From Verrucomicrobiaceae bacterium (GTDB lineage: Bacteria > Verrucomicrobiota > Verrucomicrobiia > Verrucomicrobiales > Verrucomicrobiaceae): a stretch of 64,000 bases of DNA. The position numbers and the translations under genes are program-made. The notes under the pieces were generated by a model. That model worked only from the letters and a program-made list of their open reading frames with translations, had not been told where the DNA came from and ran no database searches. This document shows positions 1 to 7,949 of this stretch, piece by piece (position 1 is the stretch's first letter; every line of letters starts with the position of its first letter). The DNA lies in contig JACKQF010000007.1 of the NCBI GenBank assembly GCA_024232965.1, forward strand, positions 186,001 to 250,000, read 5' to 3'.

Positions 1-2
1 TG

Positions 3-1004
3 GTCGGGGCACAACCGCACTCACGGCCATTGCCAGTGATTGAAAAAGTGGTGATGGACAGCAGTGTCTCCGAGAGCGTGAAGCGTCGCGCGATCGAGGT
101 CATGCGACTGATCGCGGTGGAGGAGGCGGCGATTCATGGGATGCCGCTGGAGGAAGTTCACCTGCATGAGGTCAGTGGAGAGGATGCCATCATCGACATC
201 GTCGGCACGCTGCTCGGGGTGGAGAAACTTGGCTTGGAACGCATCATTTGCAGCCCGTTGCCTCTGGGGCGTGGGTTCATCGATGGTGCCCACGGGGCGA
301 TCCCGCTGCCAGCTCCGGCGGCGGTGGCAATCTTGAAGGGGTTGCCAGTCACGGGCTCAGAGATCGAGGCGGAATTGGTGACTCCCACGGGGGCGGCGCT
401 GGTGAAGCATTTGGCAGTTTCCTTTGGTGGCTTACCAGCGATGACTTTGCAGTCCGTTGGTTATGGTGCGGGGACATGGAATTTGAAGATTCCGAATCTG
501 CTGCGCCTGTTTGTGGGTGAGACTGATGCCGCCGCCGTCGATGCGGAGTTTGTGGCCCTACTGGAGTCAAACATCGACAACGAGAACCCGGAGCACTATC
601 AGCACGTGATGGAGTTGCTTTTCAATGCGGGTGCACTGGACGTGTGGCTGGTTCCTGCGCAGATGAAGAAGAACCGCCCTGCGGTGGTGCTAAGTGTCTT
701 GTGCAAGCCAGCAGATGTCGCCGCACTGACTGCCCTGATGTTCCGACACACGCCAACGCTTGGTGTGCGGCAGTCGGAACTGCGTCGTGCGACTTTGCAG
801 CGGCGAGTGATGGAGGTAGAGACGACCTTTGGAAAAGTGCGGGTGAAGATCGCGGAACTAGGTGGTGGTCAAAAAAAGATTGCGCCAGAGTATGAGGACT
901 GCGCCGCTTGTGCTCGGTCTTCTGGGGCCAGCATTGATGATGTGAGCTTTGCCGCGCGGGCGGCGGCTACCTTGCAATTGGGCTTGGTCGCTGAAGAGGG
1001 CTAA
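3..1004 (+). CDS. larC: LarC, nickel-pincer cofactor biosynthesis protein (5' end outside window)
   Basis: LarC inserts nickel into the pyridinium-dithiocarboxylate pincer cofactor used by lactate racemase-type (LarA) enzymes; it is cytoplasmic. The frame is open to the left edge, so the TTG at 30 is not the real start and the N-terminal histidine-rich part lies upstream. Visible family blocks are the HGMPLEEVHLHEV segment, SPLPLGRGFIDGAHGAIPLPAP, and ELVTPTGAALVKHLA followed by GYGAG, all typical of the LarC/DUF111 family. The C-terminal part matches the LarC2 region in length. LarC often needs a programmed frameshift between LarC1 and LarC2, but this copy reads through in one frame. No larA, larB or larE is visible here, so the client enzyme is unknown. 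Confidence 0.9.
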   Translation, partial: VGAQPHSRPLPVIEKVVMDSSVSESVKRRAIEVMRLIAVEEAAIHGMPLEEVHLHEVSGEDAIIDIVGTLLGVEKLGLERIICSPLPLGRGFIDGAHGAIPLPAPAAVAILKGLPVTGSEIEAELVTPTGAALVKHLAVSFGGLPAMTLQSVGYGAGTWNLKIPNLLRLFVGETDAAAVDAEFVALLESNIDNENPEHYQHVMELLFNAGALDVWLVPAQMKKNRPAVVLSVLCKPADVAALTALMFRHTPTLGVRQSELRRATLQRRVMEVETTFGKVRVKIAELGGGQKKIAPEYEDCAACARSSGASIDDVSFAARAAATLQLGLVAEEG

Positions 1005-1027
1005 CTGTAGGCCGGCCAAATTCCCCC

Positions 1028-2200
1028 ATGACGTCCCGCCATCGGCTTGATCCGGATTCCGAAGTCTTCGTCGATGGACTGCGCGGGGTATTGGCCATTG
1101 CGGTGTTGGTATCGCACGCGTTTGACTTGGGGATTCGTCAATCCTTTGGTCACGATGTTCCCGCGATGCCTCTGTTTTGGCGAACGCTGCACTCGACAGT
1201 GGGGCACGGTGGATTTTATGTCTGGGGGTTCTTTGTGATCTCTGGGCTATGCATTCATCAGTCGATTGCTCGTGATATGGCGCGGGGTGCTTTTCAGTGG
1301 GCACGCTACCTCTATGCACGGGTGACCAGACTTTACCCGCTGCATCTTTTGGCTCTGCTGGTGGCTGTGATCGCACTGCCGCATGGTGCGGAGATCACTG
1401 CGAATGCTAGTGTGCATCCATGGCGCCAATTGGTGGCGACGCTGTTTATGTTGCACGGTTTTACGGATGCATTTCCAGGTTTTGATCCGTCGTGGACCTT
1501 GGCAAATGAAGCGGCTTACTACGTCGTGTGGCCGCTGGCTCTGCTCTTGGGTGCGGGCAGTCTTTTGCGCGCTGCTTGTATTTCTGTTTTGATGACGGTC
1601 GTTCCTGCTCTTGGCGTCGCGGTGCTTTGGTGGGTTGGCGGCGTGTCGGGAAGCACGGTGCTGAATGGCGTTTGGGTCATCGGCGTGCTGTTTCCCACCT
1701 GGCTAGCTGGTGCTGCGCTCGCGATGAACTGGCAGCGGGTTTGCCAGTGGGTTACCTTCCGGCGTTGGGTGTTGGGGATCGCGATGTGTGTTCTGAATGT
1801 GGCGATGGTCAGCGTGTTGAAGTTCTATGACACGGCACCAACTTTTATCGATCCGCTCTCGGTGGTTTCGATTCCTGGTTGGGTGATCGTGTTGGCTGGT
1901 GGACGCCACTTGAAACTGGCGATCAATGAGAAATTGGCCCTGCGCTGCAAGCGTCTCGGATTGCTGAGTTATCCTTGCTACATTCTTCACATGCCGCTGA
2001 TGTGCCTGACGGATTGGGCGGTGGTAACCTTTCTTCCGAGTTGGTTATGGGCACCGCCTATGGCGCGGATAGCCTGGCTGCTGCTGCCTTCTGCGTTGAT
2101 TCTGGGAGGTCTAGGTTCGTGGGTTGAGGCGCGGTTGTTGAAATGGCGGGCCGGGGCGATTGAACGCGTTTTCGTGAAGCCGGTCGGAATGGCGATGTGA
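1028..2200 (+). CDS. Acyltransferase 3 family membrane protein (OafA/YrhL-like)
   Basis: A 390-residue integral membrane protein with about ten hydrophobic segments. Near the N-terminus it carries the acyltransferase-3 signature of an Arg/His pair: FVDGLRGVLAIAVLVSHA, with the catalytic-type His in VSHA. A later block, ARVTRLYPLHLLAL, is the usual RxxRLxPLH motif. Proteins of this family O-acylate (typically O-acetylate) sugars of surface polysaccharides at the inner membrane. It starts 23 bases after larC and its stop overlaps the next start by one base (TGATG), so it is probably the first gene of the polysaccharide operon. The acceptor sugar cannot be told from sequence. Confidence 0.88.
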   Translation: MTSRHRLDPDSEVFVDGLRGVLAIAVLVSHAFDLGIRQSFGHDVPAMPLFWRTLHSTVGHGGFYVWGFFVISGLCIHQSIARDMARGAFQWARYLYARVTRLYPLHLLALLVAVIALPHGAEITANASVHPWRQLVATLFMLHGFTDAFPGFDPSWTLANEAAYYVVWPLALLLGAGSLLRAACISVLMTVVPALGVAVLWWVGGVSGSTVLNGVWVIGVLFPTWLAGAALAMNWQRVCQWVTFRRWVLGIAMCVLNVAMVSVLKFYDTAPTFIDPLSVVSIPGWVIVLAGGRHLKLAINEKLALRCKRLGLLSYPCYILHMPLMCLTDWAVVTFLPSWLWAPPMARIAWLLLPSALILGGLGSWVEARLLKWRAGAIERVFVKPVGMAM

Positions 2201-3567
2201 TGATGAATCCTTCGACAGTTTCAATTTGGTCAGGTGCCGCTGGTTATGGCGATACCACTGCCGTGATGCATCAGGTGGCTGCTGCCATTGATGCGCTGGA
2301 GTTGCAGGCTGATTTTGTGAAGCCTGGGGACAAGGTGGTGCTGAAGCCGAACTGGGTGAAGGAATATGATGAGCGGAATCCGGGGCCCGATCAGTGGCAG
2401 CATGTGGTGACGCATCCGGCCGTGATCGAGGCGGTGATCCATTGGGTTGCACCGAGGTTGAAAGCTGCTGGCAGCATCACGGTCTGTGATGCACCGCAGA
2501 CGGATTCCTCCTTCGCAAAATTGCGTGAGTACTGTGGGCTCGACGGGATGATTGAGCGCTGCCGTTTGGCCTTTCCTGAGGTGACGATTGGGCTTTTGGA
2601 TCTGCGTCCAGAGGAGTGGCATGCGGTGGATGGGGTAACGGTGAGCAAGACGGAGCTCCCTGGCGATCCGCTGGGGTCAAGCCATGTGCGTTTGAACGAG
2701 GACAGCGAGTTCGTGGGCTTTCACGGGCTGGGTCAACTTTATGGGGCATCGTTTGACATGGCGGAGACGAATGAACGTCATCGTGAAACGACGCATGAGT
2801 ATATGCTGTGCCGAACGCCGATGGAGGCAGATGTGTTGATCAATCTTCCGAAACTCAAGTGCCACAAGAAGGTGGGATTAACTTGTGCGCTGAAGAACAT
2901 GGTGGGCATCAACTCCAACAAGAATTGGCTGCCTCATCACACTGAGGGCACGCCAGACAAAGGGGGGGATCAGTTTCCTGCGGCGACCTTAAAAGCGAAG
3001 CTGGAGCATTCATGGATGGGGAGTATCAAGCGTCTGCTGCTGGGCCGCCATTTGCTGAGCAAGGTTTTCGTACCGCTGAAAAAAATCGGACGAGTGTTCT
3101 TTGGAGATACGCAAAAGGTAGTGCGCAGCGGTAACTGGTATGGCAATGACACTTGCTGGCGCATGGTGGTGGATCTGAACAAGTGCCTATTCTACTTTGA
3201 CGGAGAAGGTAAGCCGAGAGAGAAGCCCTTGCGCTATTTAGCGGTCGTCGATGCGATCATCGCGGGAGAAGGGAATGGCCCGATGGCACCCGATCCGAAG
3301 GCTTGTGGTATGATCCTCGCGGGTGCAAATCCGCTGGCGGTGGACAGCGTGTGCTGCGCTGTGATGGGCTTTGATTGGAAGAAGCTGAAGATGCTTGCGG
3401 GCGCGTTTGATGTTGTCCGCAAACCAGTGGCACCGTTCCATCATGATGAGATTCAGGTGGTGTCTAACGAGGCTCGTTATGCGAAGGCGTTGGCAGATTT
3501 CACGAGAGCAGATGCCCTGGGCTTCAAGCCACACTTTGGTTGGGTCGGGGCGGTGGAGATGGAGTGA
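2200..3567 (+). CDS. DUF362 domain-containing protein
   Basis: A 455-residue soluble protein with the DUF362 layout. It has an N-terminal VSIWSGAAGYGD block, the VVLKPNWV motif near residue 50, the central LINLPKLKCHKKVGLTCALKNMVGI motif (ADxxIxLPKxKTH-like), and a C-terminal ANPLAVDSV segment. No ferredoxin-type CxxCxxC cluster follows, unlike the DUF362-ferredoxin fusions. Biochemical function is not established. In this locus it sits between an acyltransferase and an adenylate-forming enzyme, so a role in polysaccharide or modifying-group assembly is inferred only. Start chosen at ATG 2200, which overlaps the upstream stop; GTG 2197 and ATG 2203 are alternatives. Confidence 0.85.
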   Translation: MMNPSTVSIWSGAAGYGDTTAVMHQVAAAIDALELQADFVKPGDKVVLKPNWVKEYDERNPGPDQWQHVVTHPAVIEAVIHWVAPRLKAAGSITVCDAPQTDSSFAKLREYCGLDGMIERCRLAFPEVTIGLLDLRPEEWHAVDGVTVSKTELPGDPLGSSHVRLNEDSEFVGFHGLGQLYGASFDMAETNERHRETTHEYMLCRTPMEADVLINLPKLKCHKKVGLTCALKNMVGINSNKNWLPHHTEGTPDKGGDQFPAATLKAKLEHSWMGSIKRLLLGRHLLSKVFVPLKKIGRVFFGDTQKVVRSGNWYGNDTCWRMVVDLNKCLFYFDGEGKPREKPLRYLAVVDAIIAGEGNGPMAPDPKACGMILAGANPLAVDSVCCAVMGFDWKKLKMLAGAFDVVRKPVAPFHHDEIQVVSNEARYAKALADFTRADALGFKPHFGWVGAVEME

Positions 3568-3603
3568 GGATGACCTGCCGGACTCCTTGATCGGTGGGTA
3601 TTG

Positions 3604-5016
3604 ATGCGAACTCGAACTATGGGCATTGAAGACACCCTCTATCCGTTCTTGAAACTTTATGAACGGGCACCGCAGCCTTTGAAGTCATTGGCAGGGCGTG
3701 CGTATCGGGCGATCCCTGCTGCGCTGCGTTATGGGGCGGCCTATACCCGCTTTCAGGAAGAGGCTCGAGTAGTGGAGGGCTGGGATGATGAGGCGGTCCG
3801 TGCCTATCAAGTTCAGGCGGTGAAGGACTCGCTGGCGGCGGCTGCACGTGCGCCTTTTTATTCGGCGCGCTTTGCGGAGGCGGGGGTGAATCCGGACAGG
3901 TTTGCGTCTTTGGAGCAATTGGCTGATTACCCTTGTTTGTCGAAAGCGGATCTGATCTCTCATCGGGAAGAGTTGGTGAATCCTGAGGTTGCGGCTTCGC
4001 AACGGTTGCTGGTGACGACGGGTGGATCGACGGGCGTGCCGGTGGGCTTCTATTTGCAGAAGGGGGTCAGCCGTCCAAAGGAGCAAGCCTACCTGGAGGC
4101 GCAGTGGTCGCGGCGCGGATACTCCGTAGGGGATCGAGTCGCGGTGATTCGGGGTGCGGTGACGTCTTCACGTTCGGATGGTGGTGTCAGTTACTTGGAC
4201 GCGACGCGCAACTGGTTGGTGCTGTCTTCCTATCACCTGACGGACGCACGATTGCCTGAGTATGTGCGATTGCTCAATGATTTCCGCCCGAAGCATCTGC
4301 ACGCCTATCCAAGCGCGGCCTTGATGTTGGCAAAGGGGATGACGGAGGCGGGGTTGAAACTTGATTTCAAATTAACCTCGGTTCTTTGCGGTTCTGAAAA
4401 GCTCAGCCGCGAGTCGCAGTGTTTTCTACAGGATGCCTTTGGCGCACGGGTGTTTCATTGGTATGGCCATAGCGAGCGTGTGATCTTGGCGGCTCAGGGG
4501 CGTGAGAGCGATCACCTGTACTTTTGGCCGACCTATGGTTATGCGGAATTGGGTGCGCCAGACGAGAACGGACTGAGTGAGGTGATCGGGACTTCTTTTC
4601 ACAATGCTGTGATGCCGCTGATCCGCTACCGCACGGGCGACTATGTGAAGCTGCCGGCGAGTCGTGATGGCGAGTTCGCTATGATGGAGGTCGAGGCGGT
4701 CACGGGGCGCGCCTATGAATTCTTGGTTGGCAAAAACGGACGTCGCGTTTCGCTAACGGCGGTGAACATGCATGACGGGATCTTTGATGGATTGCTGGCG
4801 GTGCAGTTTTTCCAAGGGAAAAAAGGGGTGGTGGAATTTCGCTACCAACCTGGATCTGCTTGGCGGACGGAGCGAGAGTCCGCGATGCGCGCGGGCCTAA
4901 TGGAGAAGCTTGGCGATGATTTTAGTCTCGAGTTGCGGGCGGTTAGCGGGGTGGAAAAGACAGCCGCCGGGAAGCATCGATGGCTGATCAGTGAAATCAG
5001 AGAGGCGACTTTGTGA
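3604..5016 (+). CDS. PaaK/CapK-like adenylate-forming enzyme
   Basis: About 470 residues of the phenylacetate-CoA ligase-like (CapK) branch of the ANL adenylating enzymes. The phosphate-binding motif TTGGSTGVPVGFY lies near residues 138-150. The WYGHSER region and the late YRTGDYVKL motif (about residue 341) are also visible; the latter is the conserved hinge-side YRTGD. CapK-type proteins recur in capsule and O-antigen loci, where they are thought to activate a small carboxylic acid. The substrate here is unknown. It is followed directly by the glycosyltransferase gene, with a 4-base overlap. TTG 3601 immediately precedes ATG 3604; ATG 3622 is a further alternative. Confidence 0.86.
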   Translation: MRTRTMGIEDTLYPFLKLYERAPQPLKSLAGRAYRAIPAALRYGAAYTRFQEEARVVEGWDDEAVRAYQVQAVKDSLAAAARAPFYSARFAEAGVNPDRFASLEQLADYPCLSKADLISHREELVNPEVAASQRLLVTTGGSTGVPVGFYLQKGVSRPKEQAYLEAQWSRRGYSVGDRVAVIRGAVTSSRSDGGVSYLDATRNWLVLSSYHLTDARLPEYVRLLNDFRPKHLHAYPSAALMLAKGMTEAGLKLDFKLTSVLCGSEKLSRESQCFLQDAFGARVFHWYGHSERVILAAQGRESDHLYFWPTYGYAELGAPDENGLSEVIGTSFHNAVMPLIRYRTGDYVKLPASRDGEFAMMEVEAVTGRAYEFLVGKNGRRVSLTAVNMHDGIFDGLLAVQFFQGKKGVVEFRYQPGSAWRTERESAMRAGLMEKLGDDFSLELRAVSGVEKTAAGKHRWLISEIREATL

Positions 5017-5780
5017 TCAATATGGAGCGGAGTATTAGTGGCGAGGTGCTCGGTACGCGAATCAATGTGGAGACGTATTCGTCTGCAATGGATCGCGTGA
5101 CCGCATGGGCGAAGAGTGGATCGGTGGCCTGTGTGGCTGCGGCGAATACGCACCTAGTGAGTGAGGCCTCCGCAAATCCAGAGTATGCGGACATTTTGCG
5201 TGGGTTTGATCTGGTCTTACCGGATGGCATGCCGCTGGTGTGGTCCCTTCGTCTAGATGGGCACGAGATTCCAGATCGGGTCTATGGTCCTTATTTCATG
5301 GAGCATGTGATTCGCCAATCGCCAGCCGGGATGCGCCACTATTTCTTTGGTGGAACGGAGGAGTGTCTCGCGGCATTGTGTGAAGGTGTGAAACGGTTGA
5401 ATCCCGATGTCGTGATCGCCGGGACGATGTCTCCTCCTTTTGGAAAATGGGATCCCTCGACTGAGGCTGGACTGATCCAGCACATCAATGAGGCCAAGGC
5501 GGACTTCGTCTGGGTCGCCCTCGGCGGGGTGAAACAGGAGACGTGGATTGCGGCGAATCGGAATCGTTTTACGCGCGGTGTGTTTTTGGCGGTGGGGGAT
5601 GCCTTTGTGTTGCTGGCGGGTCTTCGTGGCTATGCGCCAGAATGGATGCAGCGGAGTGGTCTGACCTGGGTCTATCGCTTGCTACAGGAGCCGCGCCGTT
5701 TGATCGGGCGGTATTTGACGAACAATTCACGTTTTGTGGTGGCCTTCCTTCGCGAGCGCTGGCGCAAGGCCCATGCCTAA
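5013..5780 (+). CDS. WecG/TagA/CpsF family glycosyltransferase
   Basis: A 255-residue GT26 (WecG/TagA/CpsF) enzyme. Members transfer ManNAc, ManNAcA or similar sugars to a lipid-linked acceptor on the cytoplasmic face, usually as the second sugar of a repeat unit or linkage unit. Family blocks seen: GTRINVETYSSAMDRV at the N-terminus, ANTHLVSEA, the DLVLPDGMPLVW motif with its conserved Asp, YFFGGTEE, PPFGKWD, and WVALGGVKQETWI. GTG 5013 overlaps the previous stop; the in-frame ATG at 5022 is an equally good start. No undecaprenyl-phosphate sugar-phosphotransferase (WcaJ/WecA type) is seen in the cluster, so the priming enzyme must be elsewhere. Confidence 0.92.
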   Translation: MINMERSISGEVLGTRINVETYSSAMDRVTAWAKSGSVACVAAANTHLVSEASANPEYADILRGFDLVLPDGMPLVWSLRLDGHEIPDRVYGPYFMEHVIRQSPAGMRHYFFGGTEECLAALCEGVKRLNPDVVIAGTMSPPFGKWDPSTEAGLIQHINEAKADFVWVALGGVKQETWIAANRNRFTRGVFLAVGDAFVLLAGLRGYAPEWMQRSGLTWVYRLLQEPRRLIGRYLTNNSRFVVAFLRERWRKAHA

Positions 5781-5785
5781 CCGGA

Positions 5786-7945
5786 ATGAAGCAATTAGCA
5801 CAGTATCAAGATGGTCGGCTGGAACTGCAGGAAGTTCCGCCACCTGTCGCTCCGCCCGGGGGAATCCTAGTGCGGACGGTTTGCTCTGTCATCTCGCCAG
5901 GCACGGAGAAGATGAAGGTCGAGCAGGCGCGCATGTCCCTGCTGCAAAAGGCGAAGGCTCGACCTGACCAGGTGAAGAAAGTGCTGGATACAGCGCGAAC
6001 GCTGGGTTGGCGCTCGGCCTTGGAAAAGGTCCGCAATCGGCTGGAGTCACCATCGCCGCTGGGCTACAGCGCTGCGGGCGTGGTGGTGGCCGTTGATGAG
6101 GCAAACACGCGTTTCCGTGTGGGAGATCGTGTGGCATGCGGCGGTGCGGAGTGTGCTTTCCATGCTGAGATGATTGCGGTGCCGGATCTCTTGGCTGCTC
6201 GTGTGCCGGATGAGGTGAGTGACGCGACCGCTGCGTACACGACGCTGGCTTCCATCTCGATGCAGGCGGTGCGTCAGTCGGGAGCAGGGCTCGGGGATCG
6301 CGTGGTGGTCGTTGGTCAGGGCTTGGTTGGCCAGTTGGCGACGGCGATGCTGGCCGCTGGAGGTGCTCGGGTGTTAGCCGTGGATTTGGTCCAGCAGCGT
6401 TTGGTGGCGTCTCTGAATATGGGGGCGGAGCGCGTGCTTGATCCCCGTGCGACGCGAATGGAAGACGTTGTGGACGAGTGGTCAGAGGGACTTGGCGCGG
6501 ATGCCGTGATGATTTGTGTGGGCGGTAAAGGGGGGGCAGTGACGGATGCGGCGATCAATTCTCTGCGGGATCGTGGAGTGATGGTGATCGTGGGCATTTA
6601 TGACGTGGAATTGCCTTGGCGATCTGCGTGCATGAAGGATATCCAGGTGCGCTATTCGCGCAGCTACGGACCGGGGCGTTATGATCCGCAGTATGAATGG
6701 GGCGGCAAAGACTACCCGGTGGGTTATGTGCGCTGGACGGAGAATCGCCAGTTCGAGGCCTGTCTGCACTTGATGAAAAGTGGTTCGCTCGATCTGCGAC
6801 ATGTGACGACTCGTGAGGTGCCGTTTGAGGAAGTCGTGCCGGTTTACGAGTCGCTATTGCTGCCTGATAATGCGGATCTGGGTGTGGTAGTTCGGTATGG
6901 CGGCGGTAGCGCAGGCATTCTACCTGTGGGGCATGTATCGGGCATTCTGCCCGGTCAAGTCGGAGTCAGCGAGACTCCTGCTCCACGTGCTTCAGGCGAG
7001 ACGCCTGAGCTCCATGCCATTGGTGCGGGTAATTTCCTGCGGACGATGATTTTGCCACATTTGAAGGGGGCTATTCCGCTTGGGGTGGTGGTGAATCAGA
7101 CGGGGCTGAGTTCGCGTCAGGTGAAGGAAAAGTTTGGATTTAAGACGGCGGAGACAGATGCGGCGAAGGTCTTGGCAACGGCTGCGCCGGGGGCTGTGGT
7201 GATTGGGACGCGGCATCATCTTCATGCATCGCAGGTGCTGGGCGCGCTCGGCGCGGGGCGGGATGTCTTTGTTGAGAAGCCGCTTTGTTTGACGAGCGAA
7301 GAACTAGTTGAAATCGATGCTGCGGTGGCTGCGAGCCGGGGCAGCGTGATGGTGGGATTCAATCGGCGTTTTGCGCCGGCTACGGTGGAGCTTTTGCGAG
7401 TCTTGCAGGCGGTGCCGGGTCCGAAGTCTTTGGCGTTTCATGTCTTTGCGGGGCCTTTAGCGCCGGACCACTGGTATGCCAACGTGGCCGAAAGCGGTGG
7501 GCGTGTGCTGGGCGAGGCCTGCCACTTCTTTGACTTTGCCTGCTGCATCCTGGGGCGACCGACTCGAGTATCGGCCCAGACGGTGGGGCGCCCAGATGTG
7601 CCGGATTCGATCACCGCGCAGGTCGAATTTGCGGATGGGTCCAGCGCGCAGATCATCTATTCGGCGGAGGGAGATCCTGCTTATCCCAAAGAGTCATTCA
7701 GAGTGTTCGGGAGTGGTGTCGTGGTGGACGGGGAGAACTTTCAGACGCTGAAGATTCATCAAAATCGGAAAACGAAGGTGAAGAGATATAGTGGCAAGGG
7801 GCACGCGGAAGAGATGGCGGCATGGCTTGCGTTTCTGAAGCGGAAAACAAAACATCCGCTGCCGTATGCGCAGTCACGCCAGAGCATGGTGCTGACGTTT
7901 GCAGCCCTGGAATCGATCCGCGAACGCCGGATGGTGGAGCTTTGA
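5786..7945 (+). CDS. Bi-domain oxidoreductase (zinc-type dehydrogenase + Gfo/Idh/MocA)
   Basis: A 719-residue two-domain redox enzyme common in exopolysaccharide loci. Residues 1 to about 370 form an MDR/zinc-type alcohol dehydrogenase fold, with LGYSAAGVVVAVD, GDRVACGG and the Rossmann motif VVVGQGLVGQLA near residue 174. Residues from about 408 onward form a Gfo/Idh/MocA domain, with AIGAGNFLRTMIL at about 411 and the catalytic-Lys motif EKPLC near 496. The linker between the domains (about residues 375-410) is encoded by a cassette of palindromic repeats annotated separately. ATG 5786 was chosen because an upstream extension would lie wholly inside the preceding gene. The likely role is oxidation or epimerisation of a nucleotide-linked sugar; the exact reaction is unknown. 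Confidence 0.9.
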   Translation: MKQLAQYQDGRLELQEVPPPVAPPGGILVRTVCSVISPGTEKMKVEQARMSLLQKAKARPDQVKKVLDTARTLGWRSALEKVRNRLESPSPLGYSAAGVVVAVDEANTRFRVGDRVACGGAECAFHAEMIAVPDLLAARVPDEVSDATAAYTTLASISMQAVRQSGAGLGDRVVVVGQGLVGQLATAMLAAGGARVLAVDLVQQRLVASLNMGAERVLDPRATRMEDVVDEWSEGLGADAVMICVGGKGGAVTDAAINSLRDRGVMVIVGIYDVELPWRSACMKDIQVRYSRSYGPGRYDPQYEWGGKDYPVGYVRWTENRQFEACLHLMKSGSLDLRHVTTREVPFEEVVPVYESLLLPDNADLGVVVRYGGGSAGILPVGHVSGILPGQVGVSETPAPRASGETPELHAIGAGNFLRTMILPHLKGAIPLGVVVNQTGLSSRQVKEKFGFKTAETDAAKVLATAAPGAVVIGTRHHLHASQVLGALGAGRDVFVEKPLCLTSEELVEIDAAVAASRGSVMVGFNRRFAPATVELLRVLQAVPGPKSLAFHVFAGPLAPDHWYANVAESGGRVLGEACHFFDFACCILGRPTRVSAQTVGRPDVPDSITAQVEFADGSSAQIIYSAEGDPAYPKESFRVFGSGVVVDGENFQTLKIHQNRKTKVKRYSGKGHAEEMAAWLAFLKRKTKHPLPYAQSRQSMVLTFAALESIRERRMVEL
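6911..7011. repeat. Cassette of four REP-like palindromes inside a coding sequence
   Basis: Four short inverted repeats occur within 100 bases in the interdomain linker of the bi-domain oxidoreductase: CAGG...CCTG at 6912-6926, CGGGCA-TTC-TGCCCG at 6939-6953, GGAGTC-N5-GACTCC at 6962-6978, and TCAGGCG-AGA-CGCCTGA at 6992-7008. Twenty bases at 6992-7011 recur exactly, inverted, at 23841-23860 in an intergenic region. The insert keeps frame and encodes a Gly/Pro/Glu-rich spacer. These are repetitive-extragenic-palindrome-like units; their origin by insertion is inferred. Confidence 0.8.
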
Positions 7946-7949
7946 AACG

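Noticed and set aside
5543..5785. 81-residue N-terminal extension of the bi-domain oxidoreductase
   Set aside because: It lies wholly inside the WecG gene in another frame; the enzyme fold starts at ATG 5786.
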